NCBI RefSeq assembly: GCF_051020955.1
Contig: NC_135018.1
Location: 8,371,939 to 8,435,938 of the forward strand
DNA length: 64,000 bases
Direction: 5' to 3'
From: Megalopta genalis
Lineage: Eukaryota > Arthropoda > Insecta > Hymenoptera > Halictidae
Shown here: one piece after another, positions 11,391 to 23,786 of the stretch
Layout: each line of letters starts with the position of its first letter
Numbering within the stretch: position 1 is the stretch's first letter
Translations under genes and position numbers: made by a program
Notes under the pieces: generated by a model
Database searches by the model: none
What the model was told of the DNA's origin: nothing
Seen by the model: the letters and a program-made list of their open reading frames with translations, nothing else

Positions 11391-13159
11391 AAATTAAAGA
11401 TCGCAGAAATCGTAGTTTTATCAGGATTTTGACCAAACACTGTAAGAAATCTGCAGTTATTAAAATCCTTCAACGCCTGTAACTCAACTGTTCATTCATA
11501 CCATTCGATGTTTCGTCTAAAGATTGATATATTGTACGTAATTGTTAATTATTGTATTTTACAAATTTGTTCGCTTCGTTCTATGCCGCTCTTTTTGTAC
11601 TGTCCCGCTCTTTTGGTAGAAATATATTCATCGGTTTTAAACGTATTTATAAAGTACGTTTTATCAGAGCATTACATAAATATGTAAGCGTGTATTGTTG
11701 GTGGTACAGGTGGAACGGAACATGCTGAAGAAAGAATTAAACGTATACAGTATTCGATTATCCGAATTCAAAATTGATAGTTAAATTCTTTTTAGTCTCG
11801 ATGAATTATTGACACAATAGGATAAAATGATAGGTCGAGGTCCTTCTATGGTTTCATCGTTATTTGCTTGCGTTAATCAAATATCTGAATAATAACGATC
11901 GAGGAAAATTTGGTCCGATTGATCAAGATTCTACTGTATCTGGCAGAAAATGCATATTTTTCATAAAGATCCGTGGTATAAAATTATAATTATAATTTTA
12001 TGTTTCGCTTTTAATCCCGAGATGAGAGCTTAAAATTCACGTTAAAGAATAAAATTCATAAAGAACATCGACGGATAAGCAAATGCTGCTTTCATTATTA
12101 TTATTAATATTATTATGTTATCTCTATGCAAACACAGTCGTATAAAATCGTTGCGAAGTCTGCTCAATATTCCAGAAACAGCACATAGGAATCGATGTAT
12201 CATTAAACTACGGTAGCACGAAAATCAAATAAATTGGAACTAGACTTTGAAAATTGCTAATAAAGAATACATAATCGCAAGAATGGAAAAGAGAGAAAGA
12301 GAGAAAGTGGGAGAGAAAATTGATGGGGCAAACGGTTAGTTGACTGGCGAATCGATAGGTATAATTAACAAATATAAAAATCCGGATGCCGGACGAGAAA
12401 TTGCAATCCCGTGCGGCCAATTTCTTCAACGTGTCCTACGAATCAATAATAATCCGAATGCATGGAATTCCATGAATACTAACAGGGCCCTGGTACCCGC
12501 TATGCATTCCATCGGCGGCCCCGCAGACCGACCCCCGTGCCTCCCGGTCTCTCTCTCATTTCTCATTTTTCATTCCCATTAGTCTTCATTCGATCCACTT
12601 AGTCCGGCGATCGGTTTCGCCTTCTCGACGACAAAACGCGAGGCTCGTTACTCCGTTGAATAAAGATGACGTCGAACAAAGAGGAGACGAGAGGCCGCTA
12701 CGGTGCCGTTGCTGCTGCTGCTGCTGCTACTCCAACATTCCGTACACCAAACATTCGTGCTATGGAAAACTAGTCTCTCGCGTTACTGCTTTCGTTGACA
12801 CGATTCTCGCGGAATTAAACATACGTTTCCAATAAAAGAAAATAAATACACTCAAGCCCTAAATTCATTCTGATCTATCGGCCTTATTATACATTTCTTT
12901 TATCTATTAAGCCATGAAAATCTCTACGGGATTATTAGCAATATACGGCGTTGTTACATTACTATGTATTTACTTTTGATTACGTGAATCTTATTAGGTA
13001 TTAACCTTATTATACTTCACTTGTCGAAAAAGCTCGAAGTGCGGAATTTTGCAAAATTTTACCGTTGCGAAGTTCTATAACGTACGATTCGATGGAGATC
13101 GCTCGTGTTTTTAATTGTTTGGATTGCTCGAGAAGATAGAGAAAATTGCAACTCGATCG
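11391..13159. other. Sequence between the Family E inverted copies
   Basis: About 1.8 kb of mostly AT-rich DNA with a (GCT)n run at 12708-12729 and a GC-rich patch at 12480-12560. No open frame exceeds 80 codons and none resembles a DDE transposase, so this is either a fully decayed interior or host DNA between two independent insertions. Confidence 0.5.
12708..12729 (+). repeat. (GCT)n microsatellite
   Basis: Seven consecutive GCT triplets are visible, with no coding context. Confidence 0.9.
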
Positions 13160-13433
13160 GTCGAATGTGGAAAATGAAATCAAACTTTCAGCGCGCATAT
13201 ATAAGTTACCGAGATCTGCGAAAGACATGCTTTAAATGTTCGTTACAAGCTCAGATAACAAAGTTAAGAAACGAGAACTTTTCATCTGCTTTTTGCCATT
13301 CCAAGTAATAGCAACATTTCAGAAAAAAAAGAAGCATTTCAGTCATCGTCTAGTAGACTAGTCCCTCTATCACCTGAAAACAATCCAAGTCATTTACGAA
13401 CACATTACGAACAGTGATCTGTGGGCCACCGTA
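13160..13433 (-). mobile_element. Family E Tc1/mariner-like long terminal repeat, right copy
   Basis: Read on the minus strand this copy begins TACGGTGGCCCACAGATCAC and continues through blocks matching 11092-11390: AGTCTACTAGACGATGACTG, TTGCTATTACTTGGAATGGC and GTCTTTCGCAGATCTCGG. Its outer end is flanked by TA, as for the left copy. Orientation is inverted relative to 11092, consistent with a terminal repeat pair. Confidence 0.65.
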
Positions 13434-13752
13434 TATCGAATGAAAAGCTCGCAAAAGCGTGTCGACGATCCCAGTGATTGGAAAACGAAGAATCTGGATT
13501 CCGTAGACGCCACTTATCTCGGATTGGTTGTTCTAGTATGAAACGGAGGTCGTCGGAGGGTTAATTCAGCAAGGATGCCGAGTGCGTTTTACAGGGCCGC
13601 CGGAAGAGCACCTCGGTGGGCCTGGCCGGTCGTGTAAATTCATCGACCACTCTCTCGGACACCGGGCGACGGGATGCAGAACACACATGGCCGCGTGCAC
13701 GACATACGTACACACGTGTCATCCGGTGCACACGTCCTTTCGCGCCAGCGCG

Positions 13753-13787
13753 TTGGATATTGGTAAAGTTGTACGCGACATCCTGCA
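13753..13787 (+). repeat. 35-bp dispersed motif, copy 1
   Basis: The core GATATTGGTAAAGTTGTACG followed by CGACATCCTGCA recurs at 18688-18721 on the opposite strand with few changes, at 20127-20160 with a 3-base deletion, and weakly at 23418-23449. In one frame this copy reads DIGKVVRDILQ, the second DIGKVARDILQ and the third DIKIVRDIR. What the motif is remains unknown. Confidence 0.6.
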
Positions 13788-13834
13788 ACTCCGGCAGACA
13801 ACCCCTTCTTCCCCGATACTGTGCTCTTCGCAAC

Positions 13835-13893
13835 CCCGGTGGCTCCAATGGCCCCGATGGCCCCGGTGGCCCCGGTCGCCCCGGTGGCTCCGA
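13835..13893. repeat. 9-bp GC-rich tandem repeat
   Basis: Units of the form CCCCGGTGG repeat about six times with changes. Translation gives Gly-X-Y-like peptides on both strands, which is expected from any 9-bp repeat of this composition. I do not regard it as a collagen exon. Confidence 0.7.
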
Positions 13894-14547
13894 AAGCCAC
13901 TAGAATTCCAAGACCCGGCCGCTGTTGCCTTTTCCAACCAACTCCTCCCGGCCGTCTTACCTCCCTCAACCGGCTCTCCTCTCCTCCTTTGGTAACCTCG
14001 AGATGCGGTCTTTCAAGTTTCTTCGAGGCCGGGGCTGGAGGAGAAAAGCCGAGTGTGCGAACGAAATAAAAAGGTCGAGCAAGGGTAACTGGAAAAGGGT
14101 TCGCGGCACGGATACGAGCTGGAACGGGCATCGGCTCTGTTCGCTCGGCTCGGTCTGTTCACTCGGCCCGCACGGCTCGTACGGTTCACGGTGCATCTCG
14201 ATAAAGCGATACGATCGGCGCAGGAAGCGGAGGTGGATCGAGTGCCCGAGACTCTTGTGGATCAGCAGAGCTCGAGGGCGCTTCTTCTATTGTATTTATG
14301 ACTGTTGACGGGTTCCGCGGGCACGCGCGCTCTGCAACCGCGCGGAAATCCGGAAAGAGGCACGCGAGGCCTATCTGCGACCCTTCTGAGTCTCTTCGTG
14401 CGACACAGTTCTTATCGTCGCCTGAAAACAGCACGTTTGTCCCCGTCTCGGCACCCGAAACTCTCGAGAACGTCGGGCAATCTTGTAGCCCGCGATGGAT
14501 TTCGTAGTATCGGTTCACATTTTTGCGCCTCGAGTATGAATTGATTC

Positions 14548-14581
14548 TTAACCCTTTCGTCGCCATGGACGAGATATCTCG
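14548..14581 (+). mobile_element. Solo TTAA terminus with a phased palindrome
   Basis: The sequence TTAACCCTTTCGTCGCCATGG leads into the perfect palindrome CGAGATATCTCG at 14570-14581, centred 28.5 bp from the first T. The start matches the end of the element at 43191 (TTAACCCTTTCG) and the palindrome sits at the same distance. No matching right end was found, so this is probably half of a broken piggyBac-like element. Confidence 0.5.
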
Positions 14582-14957
14582 CTGCTACTGTGTCGGTTGT
14601 GCGACGCTATCTACGAGAGCATCGCATTCCTCCTCGCGATCTGAATCGTCGCGCCGAAATCGGCTGCGACTACAGCCAAAAAATTGATTCAAAAAATCTG
14701 CAGAAGTCGGTGGAAATAATTTTGAACGTTTATTCCAATAAATTTCTCGTTGCTGATCTTTCTGTTGTAGTTATTTCGGCATTCGCGTTCGTTTCTAAAT
14801 ATTTTAAGAGTCGTTTTGATCTTGGCTACCTTTAAGGAGAAGACTATTTCCACCGCAATATGTGTCCCTTCGAACCATGCAATCCGATCCTTCAGCATTT
14901 TTCAGCATCGTTAATGATAACGGAGATATTGCTTTGTAACAGCTTTTGTGAATCATC

Positions 14958-15005
14958 CTGTATACAAATCCTGTATACAAATTCCTGTATACATTCCTGT
15001 ATACA
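14958..15005 (+). repeat. Short tandem CCTGTATACAAAT repeat
   Basis: Four units of CCTGTATAC, with spacers of AAAT or ATT, repeat at roughly 13-bp intervals. Confidence 0.8.
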
Positions 15006-16113
15006 AATATGTAACAAATTAAGTAGTTGCGGGAAAGGTGTCCAACTATTGATGAGCAACGGAGGTAGCTGCCACATTGGAAAGAAACTTGGATTCTATT
15101 GATTCAAATAGACAAGAACAGATACGGTTGAATAAAATACGACCGGCATAAATGAGAAGGGGACATACATATTGTTAAAAAATCAGTTCGCTCGAATATT
15201 GAACGAACAAACGGAAAAGTTGAGCAAAAATACTACAAACGCATCGGTAATTCACGAACTCGTCGGTATTGTCCATCTATTATTCCTTGAAAAAGAAACA
15301 AAGGACACGAGTGAAGCCGAATGCGAGGAATTATTGAGTGTTGAATTAATAAATTAAAAAATTACCGTAGTTCCGCGGATAGAATACCGGTGATCGTATA
15401 ATGAACACGAGACTGACAGAATGTCCATTGTTACTTCTATAACAGAAAGCTTCCAGCTTCCGGGATCATAGGTTTTCCGGAAAGCGGATCGATAAACTAG
15501 CTAGAATCGATTACAGGGCTTCGACCGGTTCGACAACAGATTCAAACAGTTGACGGGGTAAGCAGCCCGAGCATAAACGAAGCCGTCTCGCGGAAACATA
15601 TTGCCACTTAATCCAATATAAACTCGTGTACGCGCGCACAACGTCGTTTTATAATGAGAAGCACGCGCCGCGAGTGGGCGATGCTCGATCGCGTTAAAAA
15701 CTTTCCGCGGGCAAATTTGATCGTGAAGCTCTCGCCGGAATAGAATCTGGTCGACGCAAATTTCCCGTTTGCGAAATTCGCCGAACAAACCGCCGGCGAA
15801 AACAGCGGACGAGAGATTCTTTTTAAACAAACTCGCCGCGGCAACGGACGAGCGTCGAGAATCGCGTTCGATTTCCCTCGAATCGGGTCGACAGTTTTAT
15901 CCGTGTTCCGTCGTTGGATTTCGGGCGCGGGACAATCGATGCGCAATTAAACCGCGCCACTGATTAGAAATCCTGTTTGCGATTTTAGCGGATAAGTTAT
16001 CAGGCCGGTTACACGGGTCTCGCTCTCTGTATCGAGTACCTTGTTCTTGTCCAAGTGGTCGATAAATTTACACAACCCGCGCGAGATATCTCCGAAGTCC
16101 AGGTAACGGTGGA

Positions 16114-16134
16114 GGCGCGCGCGCGCGCGCGCAC
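16114..16134. repeat. (CG)n microsatellite
   Basis: A run of alternating G and C of about 20 bases, followed by CACGTGCGCTCATGTGCGCAC. It has potential to form Z-DNA. Confidence 0.85.
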
Positions 16135-17147
16135 GTGCGCTCATGTGCGCACACGGTTTTCCCATCGATGATAGCGATCGCAGAAACACGTCTCCGTAGA
16201 ATCGAATATTCGTCGTGTAAAATAGATACGAATTCGCGCTCGCGGAGATTCAATAAAATGAAAGAGCGAATCGGGCGCCGCGCCGGCATCGATATCCGCC
16301 GGTCAGAGGCCGCGAAAATAGCTTCCGCCTCTGATCGCTTTGAACATTTTGCGGCCGCCGCAAAACGGATAATATTATTCCACCGCCGTATCTATTTGCA
16401 AATAAAATTAGATGCGTTATGCGGTTCGCGCGTGTGTCCTCGCTCCGCGTTTCCCTCCGCGTCCCCCTCCGCTTCTTAATTGACTTACGGCACGATGTGT
16501 GCGCCGTAACATTGCCCGCGACCATAATGATCATCCTCCTGGCATGGCAGCTTGTTAACTCGTTTGCGCGGAAGTCTGCGACGTACTCGGGCATCGAGAT
16601 GGAGTGGAAATTTTGCTGCGTTGCTGATTTCAACACAGCGATTGCTTGCTCCGTGATCGCAGAAATTCGATCGGTTCGAAACGATTTATTTCATAAGTCA
16701 AACATATTCGTTTCTCTTTCGAGTCTCTCGTAATTCGCCGATCGCAATTTAATATGCACGCTCGATGGATCTGATGGATGTGAACGAAAAGATTCTCCGT
16801 TTTATTCCAATTAATAATTCTCAATTGTCGCCGATACGATGGAAAATCTGTTAACACGATCTACGTGATATTAAAAATTCATTTAAACACTTAGTGAATT
16901 TGTGAAACATGGTTGCTGTCTTAAAGCCTAAACCATGCAACAGGGTTGCCTTTTACATAGGATAATTTTCTACGATATTTAAAAGAAAAAAAAACATGAG
17001 CCGAATTGAAATATTCGTTTTTTTTAATCGGTCGTAATATTAAGCTTTTGCACTCGAAGCCATATTAACTCTAAATCGATAGTAGTTTTCCTGACCTACA
17101 GTATTTCCATTTGATATAATTCCATTCCGTTAATTATTACACTCGAT

Positions 17148-17389
17148 TTAACACGTTAAGGGTCGAGAATCAGCCCCAAAATTCCCACAATATCAAAGTC
17201 ATTGAATTAATGAAACCGAAACTAAATAGTTGAAATTTACCAGAATAATTATTGCTTCAACACTTTCGTATTCTAAAAATCCTAGTAACATTCAGTTTAT
17301 TCAACATATTGCAATAAAAATGAATTTCAAAATCTAGTTAAAAGTTAGTGTCACCTATGTATGACCGGACACGGCACACAACGCGTTAA
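17148..17389. mobile_element. Candidate TTAA-flanked element
   Basis: The left end TTAACACGTTAAGGG and the right end (reverse complement TTAACGCGTTGTGTGCC) are both bounded by TTAA and share TTAAC(A/G)CGTT. The left start equals that of the element at 32928. The similarity is short and the phased palindrome seen in other Family D ends is not clear here, so this is tentative. Confidence 0.35.
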
Positions 17390-18687
17390 ATGCATTTTAC
17401 GCATATGAAATTGAATCTGCTGACCCGTCAACAGTCACACCTTTAACAGTTTTTTAACGATAAACAAGTTTGATAATATAAAAATTAATTTGAAACGTGA
17501 TCAAACAATTTTTAATGGTGCCTCAAAGTCGCCACTCGGCTGCAAAAGGTTAATAGTTAACAATTCAAACCGACTGCTAGGAGTTTGCAAACACGGGTGA
17601 AAATTGATAATAATCGTACCGCTGGCGCAGTCAAATCATCGCCGTGAATTTTACTTTAGGTCTGACATAGCGATGCGTCACGAGGACAAATCGGTTCCAT
17701 CCGGATCGTAATTCCCTAGCAGCTAACTTAATTTATATTGAGTCCCGCAACAGGATTAGGTTTGATCACAGAGAGTTAGATTGAAAAACATATACAAGAA
17801 CATCGATGCATAAGTTATGTTAAGCTAGAAGAAGAGTGGATTGAAAAATATTGTAAAACACGAATGATCCATAAACGTTTGAACAAATCTCGCCACGGCG
17901 ACTACGAAGTTGTTAAAATCGTCAGTTAAGACGTATGATTCGACACGACTTTCTTGGATCGCCACTAACAATTAGAGCGTCGATTATGGTTCGCTTCGAT
18001 TTCAACGGAATTTGGCAGGCCGACACATCTATACCTACAATAATCGTAAGAATTGCGTGTAAAGTTTGTAAAAATTGTTGCGAGCGCATACATTCGAATA
18101 GCAGCAGGTACGCTTAATTTTGCTCATAATTGTCTGCCCATATACAGCTAAATTTTGAGCTGGTTATAGGTATGGATGCATCAGCCTGCTTGCAAATTTC
18201 GTTGACGAAAGCTAAAAACAATCTCATCGATCGAACCATTTCCTCAAAACACGCCAGCAAAATTATAAATTTCTATGATCGGCAGTTCGACAACTTCTCG
18301 AGAATACCGTTCGCGCGTCGTTGCGCTGGAAACCACTTGTAAGAGTCGTGGAAGAGATCGAGGGAATTTCGAGTAAATTGGAGTGGTGGGAGTGCGGCAG
18401 GCTCGAGCGATCGATTCGAGAGGATCGCGAGGGTGAATCGTGGGATTCGGTCGATTGTTATTTTCGCGCGGGAACATCTCGAATTCGTCTCGAAGTTGTC
18501 GGGCCAATGGTCGGTTCGGGTTACTAGACGAAAACAACGACGGGAAAAGGGGGAAGACAAAGTTGCGCGCGGTGCGACATTCGGAATAGGGGGTTGGGGC
18601 TCGTGGCTTAGCTGGAGGACGGCGCGGCGGGGGCGGTTCTTCGAGAGCGGGCTTCGTCCCCCCCTTTGTTCTCGAGGAGATTCCTTC

Positions 18688-18721
18688 TGCAGGATGTCGC
18701 GTGCAACTTTTCCAATATCCA
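18688..18721 (-). repeat. 35-bp dispersed motif, copy 2
   Basis: The minus strand reads GATATTGGAAAAGTTGCACG then CGACATCCTGCA, differing from the copy at 13753 at three positions across the core. The encoded peptide in that frame, DIGKVARDILQ, differs at one residue. Confidence 0.6.
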
Positions 18722-20126
18722 TCAGGAAAATACAATACAGGACGCGTGTACACGCGAGCATCGGATCGGCGGGACGCACGGAGCGTCTGCAGGATGCTTC
18801 ATTAACGGTAACATATTGCTTCCGGGCCGATCCGGCCATCCCCGGACTCGAAGTTTCGTGTTCCGCGAATTGGAGTAATTTATTCTTACGCGCGGATAAC
18901 TCGCAAAGAAATATTGGCTGATCCAGAACAGTTCGTATTCCGAGCTCCCCGCCGCCGACCCTCCGCTCCCTTGGCCAAAGCGACCCGCAGCGCCCCGTGA
19001 TTAATTATGTCAACGCCAACGTCTGAATTTACTTGATTATCGCGGCCGATCAATCGGACAATACGCGCGCAACCGCCGAAAACAAAGGGCCGGAATCTGG
19101 TCAAGCGCTTTAAATATTAATACCGATTCGATCGCGAGTCTTAGCGCATCTAGCGCTTCTGCTAATTCGCTGGACACAAAACTGCGACTGCATTCGCGAA
19201 ATCCTTTTGCGATATCGATCTCGCCCTTGTTGCTCCGAATAAGCCGCCGAATTACTCGCTGTACAGCAAAATTAAGCCGCGATTCTCTCCAAAGCGATTT
19301 TAATTACCAATTTTTCTGCTAACGTTGTTCGTTCGTTGTAGCTAAGAAAATAATTGTTGTAAATGTTATCTACACATTTTACTTAGTTATTCCGTGTTCA
19401 AATTCAATTGAATTTATTTATATATGCGGATAAAAAAGAAACATTTTTTACGATGCAGAACTAGGAACTAGTATTGACATGATGCAGAATCTGCGAATCG
19501 GCGGTTTAGGTGAGCAATTTATGTAAACTTGGTTTGAATTACGTGTTCTATTTGTCGTTACTGTCGTTAACAATTTGAAGTGTCCCGTAAAAAGGATCGG
19601 TCGCTCTAAATCTCGACGAGTAGAATGAGAATTTCCTGAGAGTGTTTCCATGATATTGTTTCGACAAAATTAGAGAGATTCCAGTCGACGAAATTTTGGA
19701 TCAATTCTAGAATAATTTTCTTTTTTAATTCCAATTGTATCGAGATTATTTATCGACGACTAGATTAAAGGAATAGGAATTCGTCGATTTCGTCAGCGAA
19801 TTGTCCCGGATTTGCCGAAAGTAGTGCGACCGATGGTGGATCGTCTTAGCAAGGGGGATCGCATGCACGCGATTCGAGAACCGGTGGCACGTACAGGAAA
19901 GGCCGATTAAATGCCAAATAAATATCGCTGGTCCCGCGTTTAATGGTTTTTACGCCTTTCGGTGATATTCGTCCGGCGATCCATGTGTTGGAAATGGCGT
20001 ATCCTCGCCGGGAATACGCGGTATGAATATTTAGAGACGCTCTGCCTTCGACTACACAGCGTTCACGCCATTCCACCACTTGGGAACCTGTGCCGGCGAA
20101 CTTTCGACTATCGTTATTCCTACTTG

Positions 20127-20160
20127 CATCAGGATATTAAAATTGTACGCGACATTCGAA
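20127..20160 (+). repeat. 35-bp dispersed motif, copy 3
   Basis: It reads GATATTAAAATTGTACGCGA then CATTCGAA. Relative to copy 1 it lacks three bases, which keeps the reading frame (DIKIVRDIR). Confidence 0.45.
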
Positions 20161-23100
20161 ATTAGTGACTGAACTGCGGTTCCCCGTGCATGAAAAACAT
20201 GTGCCCAAAATACATCGACGAAACTGAATACATTAGACTTTTAATAGGGGACTTCACATGGTCCTCAATGTTTACATGTTATTTATGGAACAATCTGAGA
20301 GTTTTATCTTTGCCAGATAAAACAACTACATAATTAGCTTTCAGTCTACACATGTGATTCTTTCTTTTTTCTTTTTTATTTGAAGCAGTCAAATCTCTAA
20401 GAGATTTATTTGCTTTTCTATATACATTTTTAGGAAAAGACTGAGTTAGTTACGTATTTACATATTATATATAACTTAATAATCATTGTAAGTAATAAAC
20501 ATTAAGATTACACCTTTCCAGAAAAGGCGAGATAAGTGAGAACATATCTGATATGATCTGAAATTATTACAAATAACATATGTTCACTATTTCGGTAGTG
20601 TTTGGACAGTCTTAACAAACATCTTTTAACTTCAATAAAAATTACAACTTTTATACTTGAACTAAAAATAAAAATGAAAATTAAGTTCTCGATTAAGCGA
20701 AATAACAATAATAATCGCTGTCACAATTAATGCGCAAATCGTAGTTAGTGTTTCATGTCGCGAGCATTTATTTCATCGTAAAATTCAGGTAATTATGTTC
20801 TTTGATCGGAATACAATTTTATTATAAAAGTAAATTATAATATGAGTTTATTATACAATTTAATTTTATAATAACATCTTATTCCGAATGAATGTTATTC
20901 CGTTCCCTTAAATCGGAATAAAATCATGATCTCTTGTCATCGATATTCAAGTATTCAAGTAAATATAGCCACACACAATGAATATTAATTTTCTCTTTTT
21001 TTCGAAGATATTCGTACAGTCGAAAAACTTACCAATCATCGTGATTCTGCGGATAAGGGCACGCCAAGAGGTTAATAACGCGTTTCCCTTCACAAGTAAT
21101 GTCGGCATACATACGTCGTAGCTACCAAAATAGCATTTCGCTAAAGCTGTTATCTTCGTTGGAGAAATCGCAATTTCCAGGGTAATTTTTCCTCTTCCGT
21201 AAATATTTCTCGTTTCCCGTTGATATTTCTCTTCGATCGGCGCAGGCTACCGTGTTCCGCTCGCTTAATTTCGGCCGGAGGTTTACACTTTCCCCGGAGA
21301 TTCTATGAGCGGATGGAAGAAGGGCAAAACGACGCGACGGGTCAGACATGGCAACGCTGGCTGGAGAGAAAAAGGCAGACCGAGGCGACGCGGCGCGGCG
21401 TCCCATAGAATCCTCGTAATTCTCATCTCGAGCGGCCGTGTGTTCCGATCCACTTGATCGGATCGTTTCTCACGGGAAACGGGGACAAAGACGAACAGCG
21501 CAAAACATCCGCGAGAGAGCAACCGGAGGGAGACGCGCGATCCTCTACCGTGAAATGCACGCCGCGCCGGCAACGCCGCGTACTACGTGCTACGTACTAA
21601 CAACTCTCCGTGAGCCAATGCTTCTCCCGCTCGTATAATAACAAATTTATGGAAATTCGCTGCGGCAGAGCATCAACCGAACTACCAGACCGACGAATAA
21701 TTAATTTTGATCGAACCCGAAAGCAAAACACCGCCGGCCAGTACAATATCGGTCAAGTCATGATAGAGTCTAATATTTAGCAGTAATTCTGATTCGCGAG
21801 CGATCATTTTTCTCCGCCAACGAAATTCCAGAACGTCGAAAATTCTGGACCGAACCGATTTTATTTCTAGTCTTGTACTGTCTGCTCACAATTTCGAGAA
21901 TACGAAAATAGATTTGTTGGTTGAAGAACTTTACTCGACATAAGGTAGAAATTGTTATGTTCAGTTAGTTATATCTTTGCATTTCGCTGTTTGAAATGTA
22001 TGAACTACTACAAACATGTCGACTGCTGAACCATAACTTCAAAGGATCCCATAAAGCCAGAGTAGTTTAGTCAATGGAATTGAGATTGACTAAACCATTA
22101 CTTTTCTCATTCTTTCGGATCCTATAAATTCTAATGACATTCGGATTATTTATATATACATAGGTACCAGTACTATACGCTGCACTGTGCTAGAATCTTA
22201 TGGCAGCTCAATAATTTTCTCTCAAAACAGCGAACCCAAATGGGATTACTAAATTATACGATTTAGACTGGTTTTATGGGAAACAGGCGATGGAAATAGC
22301 ATGATACTAATGAATCTCTTTTAAACGTTCTCTTGATACGACTTGAATCAAACTTGCTCGTTTGATCCTTAATTTACTCTACTCTCTCCAATAGTAATGG
22401 CCATAATGAACAACACTACGAGCTACAACAAACTCAACGATAAACGCATCGTCGCTCGCATCGAAAAACGTGAAGCGCAGCTTCAGTGTTCGTGTGCTGT
22501 TCAAAAGATCTAATTTTTTAGAATTTTGTTATATATTCTAATGAATAATAATCCCTCTGTGAATTCCTAAAAATCATCGTTGTATACTTGCTATTAAAAT
22601 CTTATTGTCGATTTCGTAAATATTAAATATTAAATATTAAAATTTTTTAAAAAGATATTAATACCTCTCCCGCACATATATCAATAACGTGGCATAACTC
22701 GTTTTGGTCTACGAACCACATTATCGCTACTAAAAAAATCCAAGCATATTCAATTGTGGATCCCTGACTACTAAAATACTCTTGTCCTGTGACCAACGCG
22801 AAGCGAAAATTCTCGGCAGCATTATGAGACGTCTTCCAACGACGCTAGAAAATTGCTCCGAAAATGTTGTCGGCAGGAAGCTGTCTGATTAGGCAAGGAA
22901 CGAGTTGCAGCAATTAATTCCGTAGCACAGAGGTGTCCTGAAATTTCAGACGACGAAAACACCGCGGTCACTATGACGCCACGTCATTCCTGCAGCGCAT
23001 GGCTGTTGCTTCGCTTTGTAATCGTATCCGATCGTCGACGCTCGATTAATCATGCCGGTGTTTATGCAGTTACGTGAACAAGCCTCTCCGCCAATTAAAA

Positions 23101-23786
23101 ATAATTAGACGTCGCGTGCCGGCCGCCCGTTTGCCGTTCATTGTCGTCCATTGTCGTCAATTGCCGTCCGTTTGTGCTCGTGGCCGACCGACGTTAGGTG
23201 TTAGTCGTTTAGTATTGGGTGTTATTGCTCACCCCGGCCTAAACCCAGCCGGCGTTAACGCGTCATTCGTCCGATACCCCAGTCGAAGAAGACGGCGAGC
23301 TTAACGACCGTAAGTGGCTGGTCGGCTCTCTTTTATGGACGGTTTTATGGCCGGAACAAGAACGACGCTTGCGAGGCTTGTACCACGTTCGCCAGGCGAG
23401 CGGAACAGATTTGCATCGGCTATTGGCAAAGTTGAGCGAAACATGTTAGAGATCGAACCAGCTCCGCGACGTTGTTCCAAGTGAAATGTGTGGGCCAACG
23501 TGAACCCCTCTCCCTTACACAGAGTCTTCGAACTTGCGATTCGCGACTTCCGGAACGACGAAACCGAGGCGCACGAGCGATTTAACCCTCTGCAGTGCAC
23601 GCGTCTCGATAATGTAGCCTTTGGTGACCCGCGCATTTTTCTCTCGGCGACTTTTCTGCATTTCGTACGATTTCACGGCTCTCCGATTAGCAGTGTGTCT
23701 TGTGATCCATTTTGTAGACAATTGTATATATTAGCCAATGATTAAATACCGTTTACAGAAAAATTGATTTTTATTCACGCGGGCAA

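Larger units (their letters stand above)
13434..14547. other. CpG-rich non-coding stretch
   Basis: This GC-rich block has long overlapping frames in several phases because stop codons are rare. It holds a 35-bp dispersed motif (13753-13787) and a 9-bp repeat array (13835-13893). No splice-bounded exon could be supported. Confidence 0.45.
14582..17147. other. Non-coding stretch with small repeats
   Basis: It contains four CCTGTATAC repeats (14958-15005), a short open frame at 15136-15357 of unknown meaning, and a (CG)n run at 16114-16134. No gene is supported. Confidence 0.45.
17390..23786. other. Long non-coding stretch, mostly unique sequence
   Basis: I see no gene in this 6.4 kb. It alternates between AT-rich (20170-21000, 22500-22750) and CpG-rich patches (18330-19130, 21220-21560). 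Three copies of the 35-bp dispersed motif (18688, 20127, 23418) are the only shared sequence I noticed, apart from isolated TTAACC-type ends at 17550 (minus), 21072 (minus) and 23582 (plus). Confidence 0.45.

Noticed and set aside
13835..13893. Collagen-like Gly-X-Y exon
   Set aside because: Any 9-bp GC-rich repeat of this type gives Gly-X-Y in several frames. Both strands do so here, and there are no convincing splice sites.
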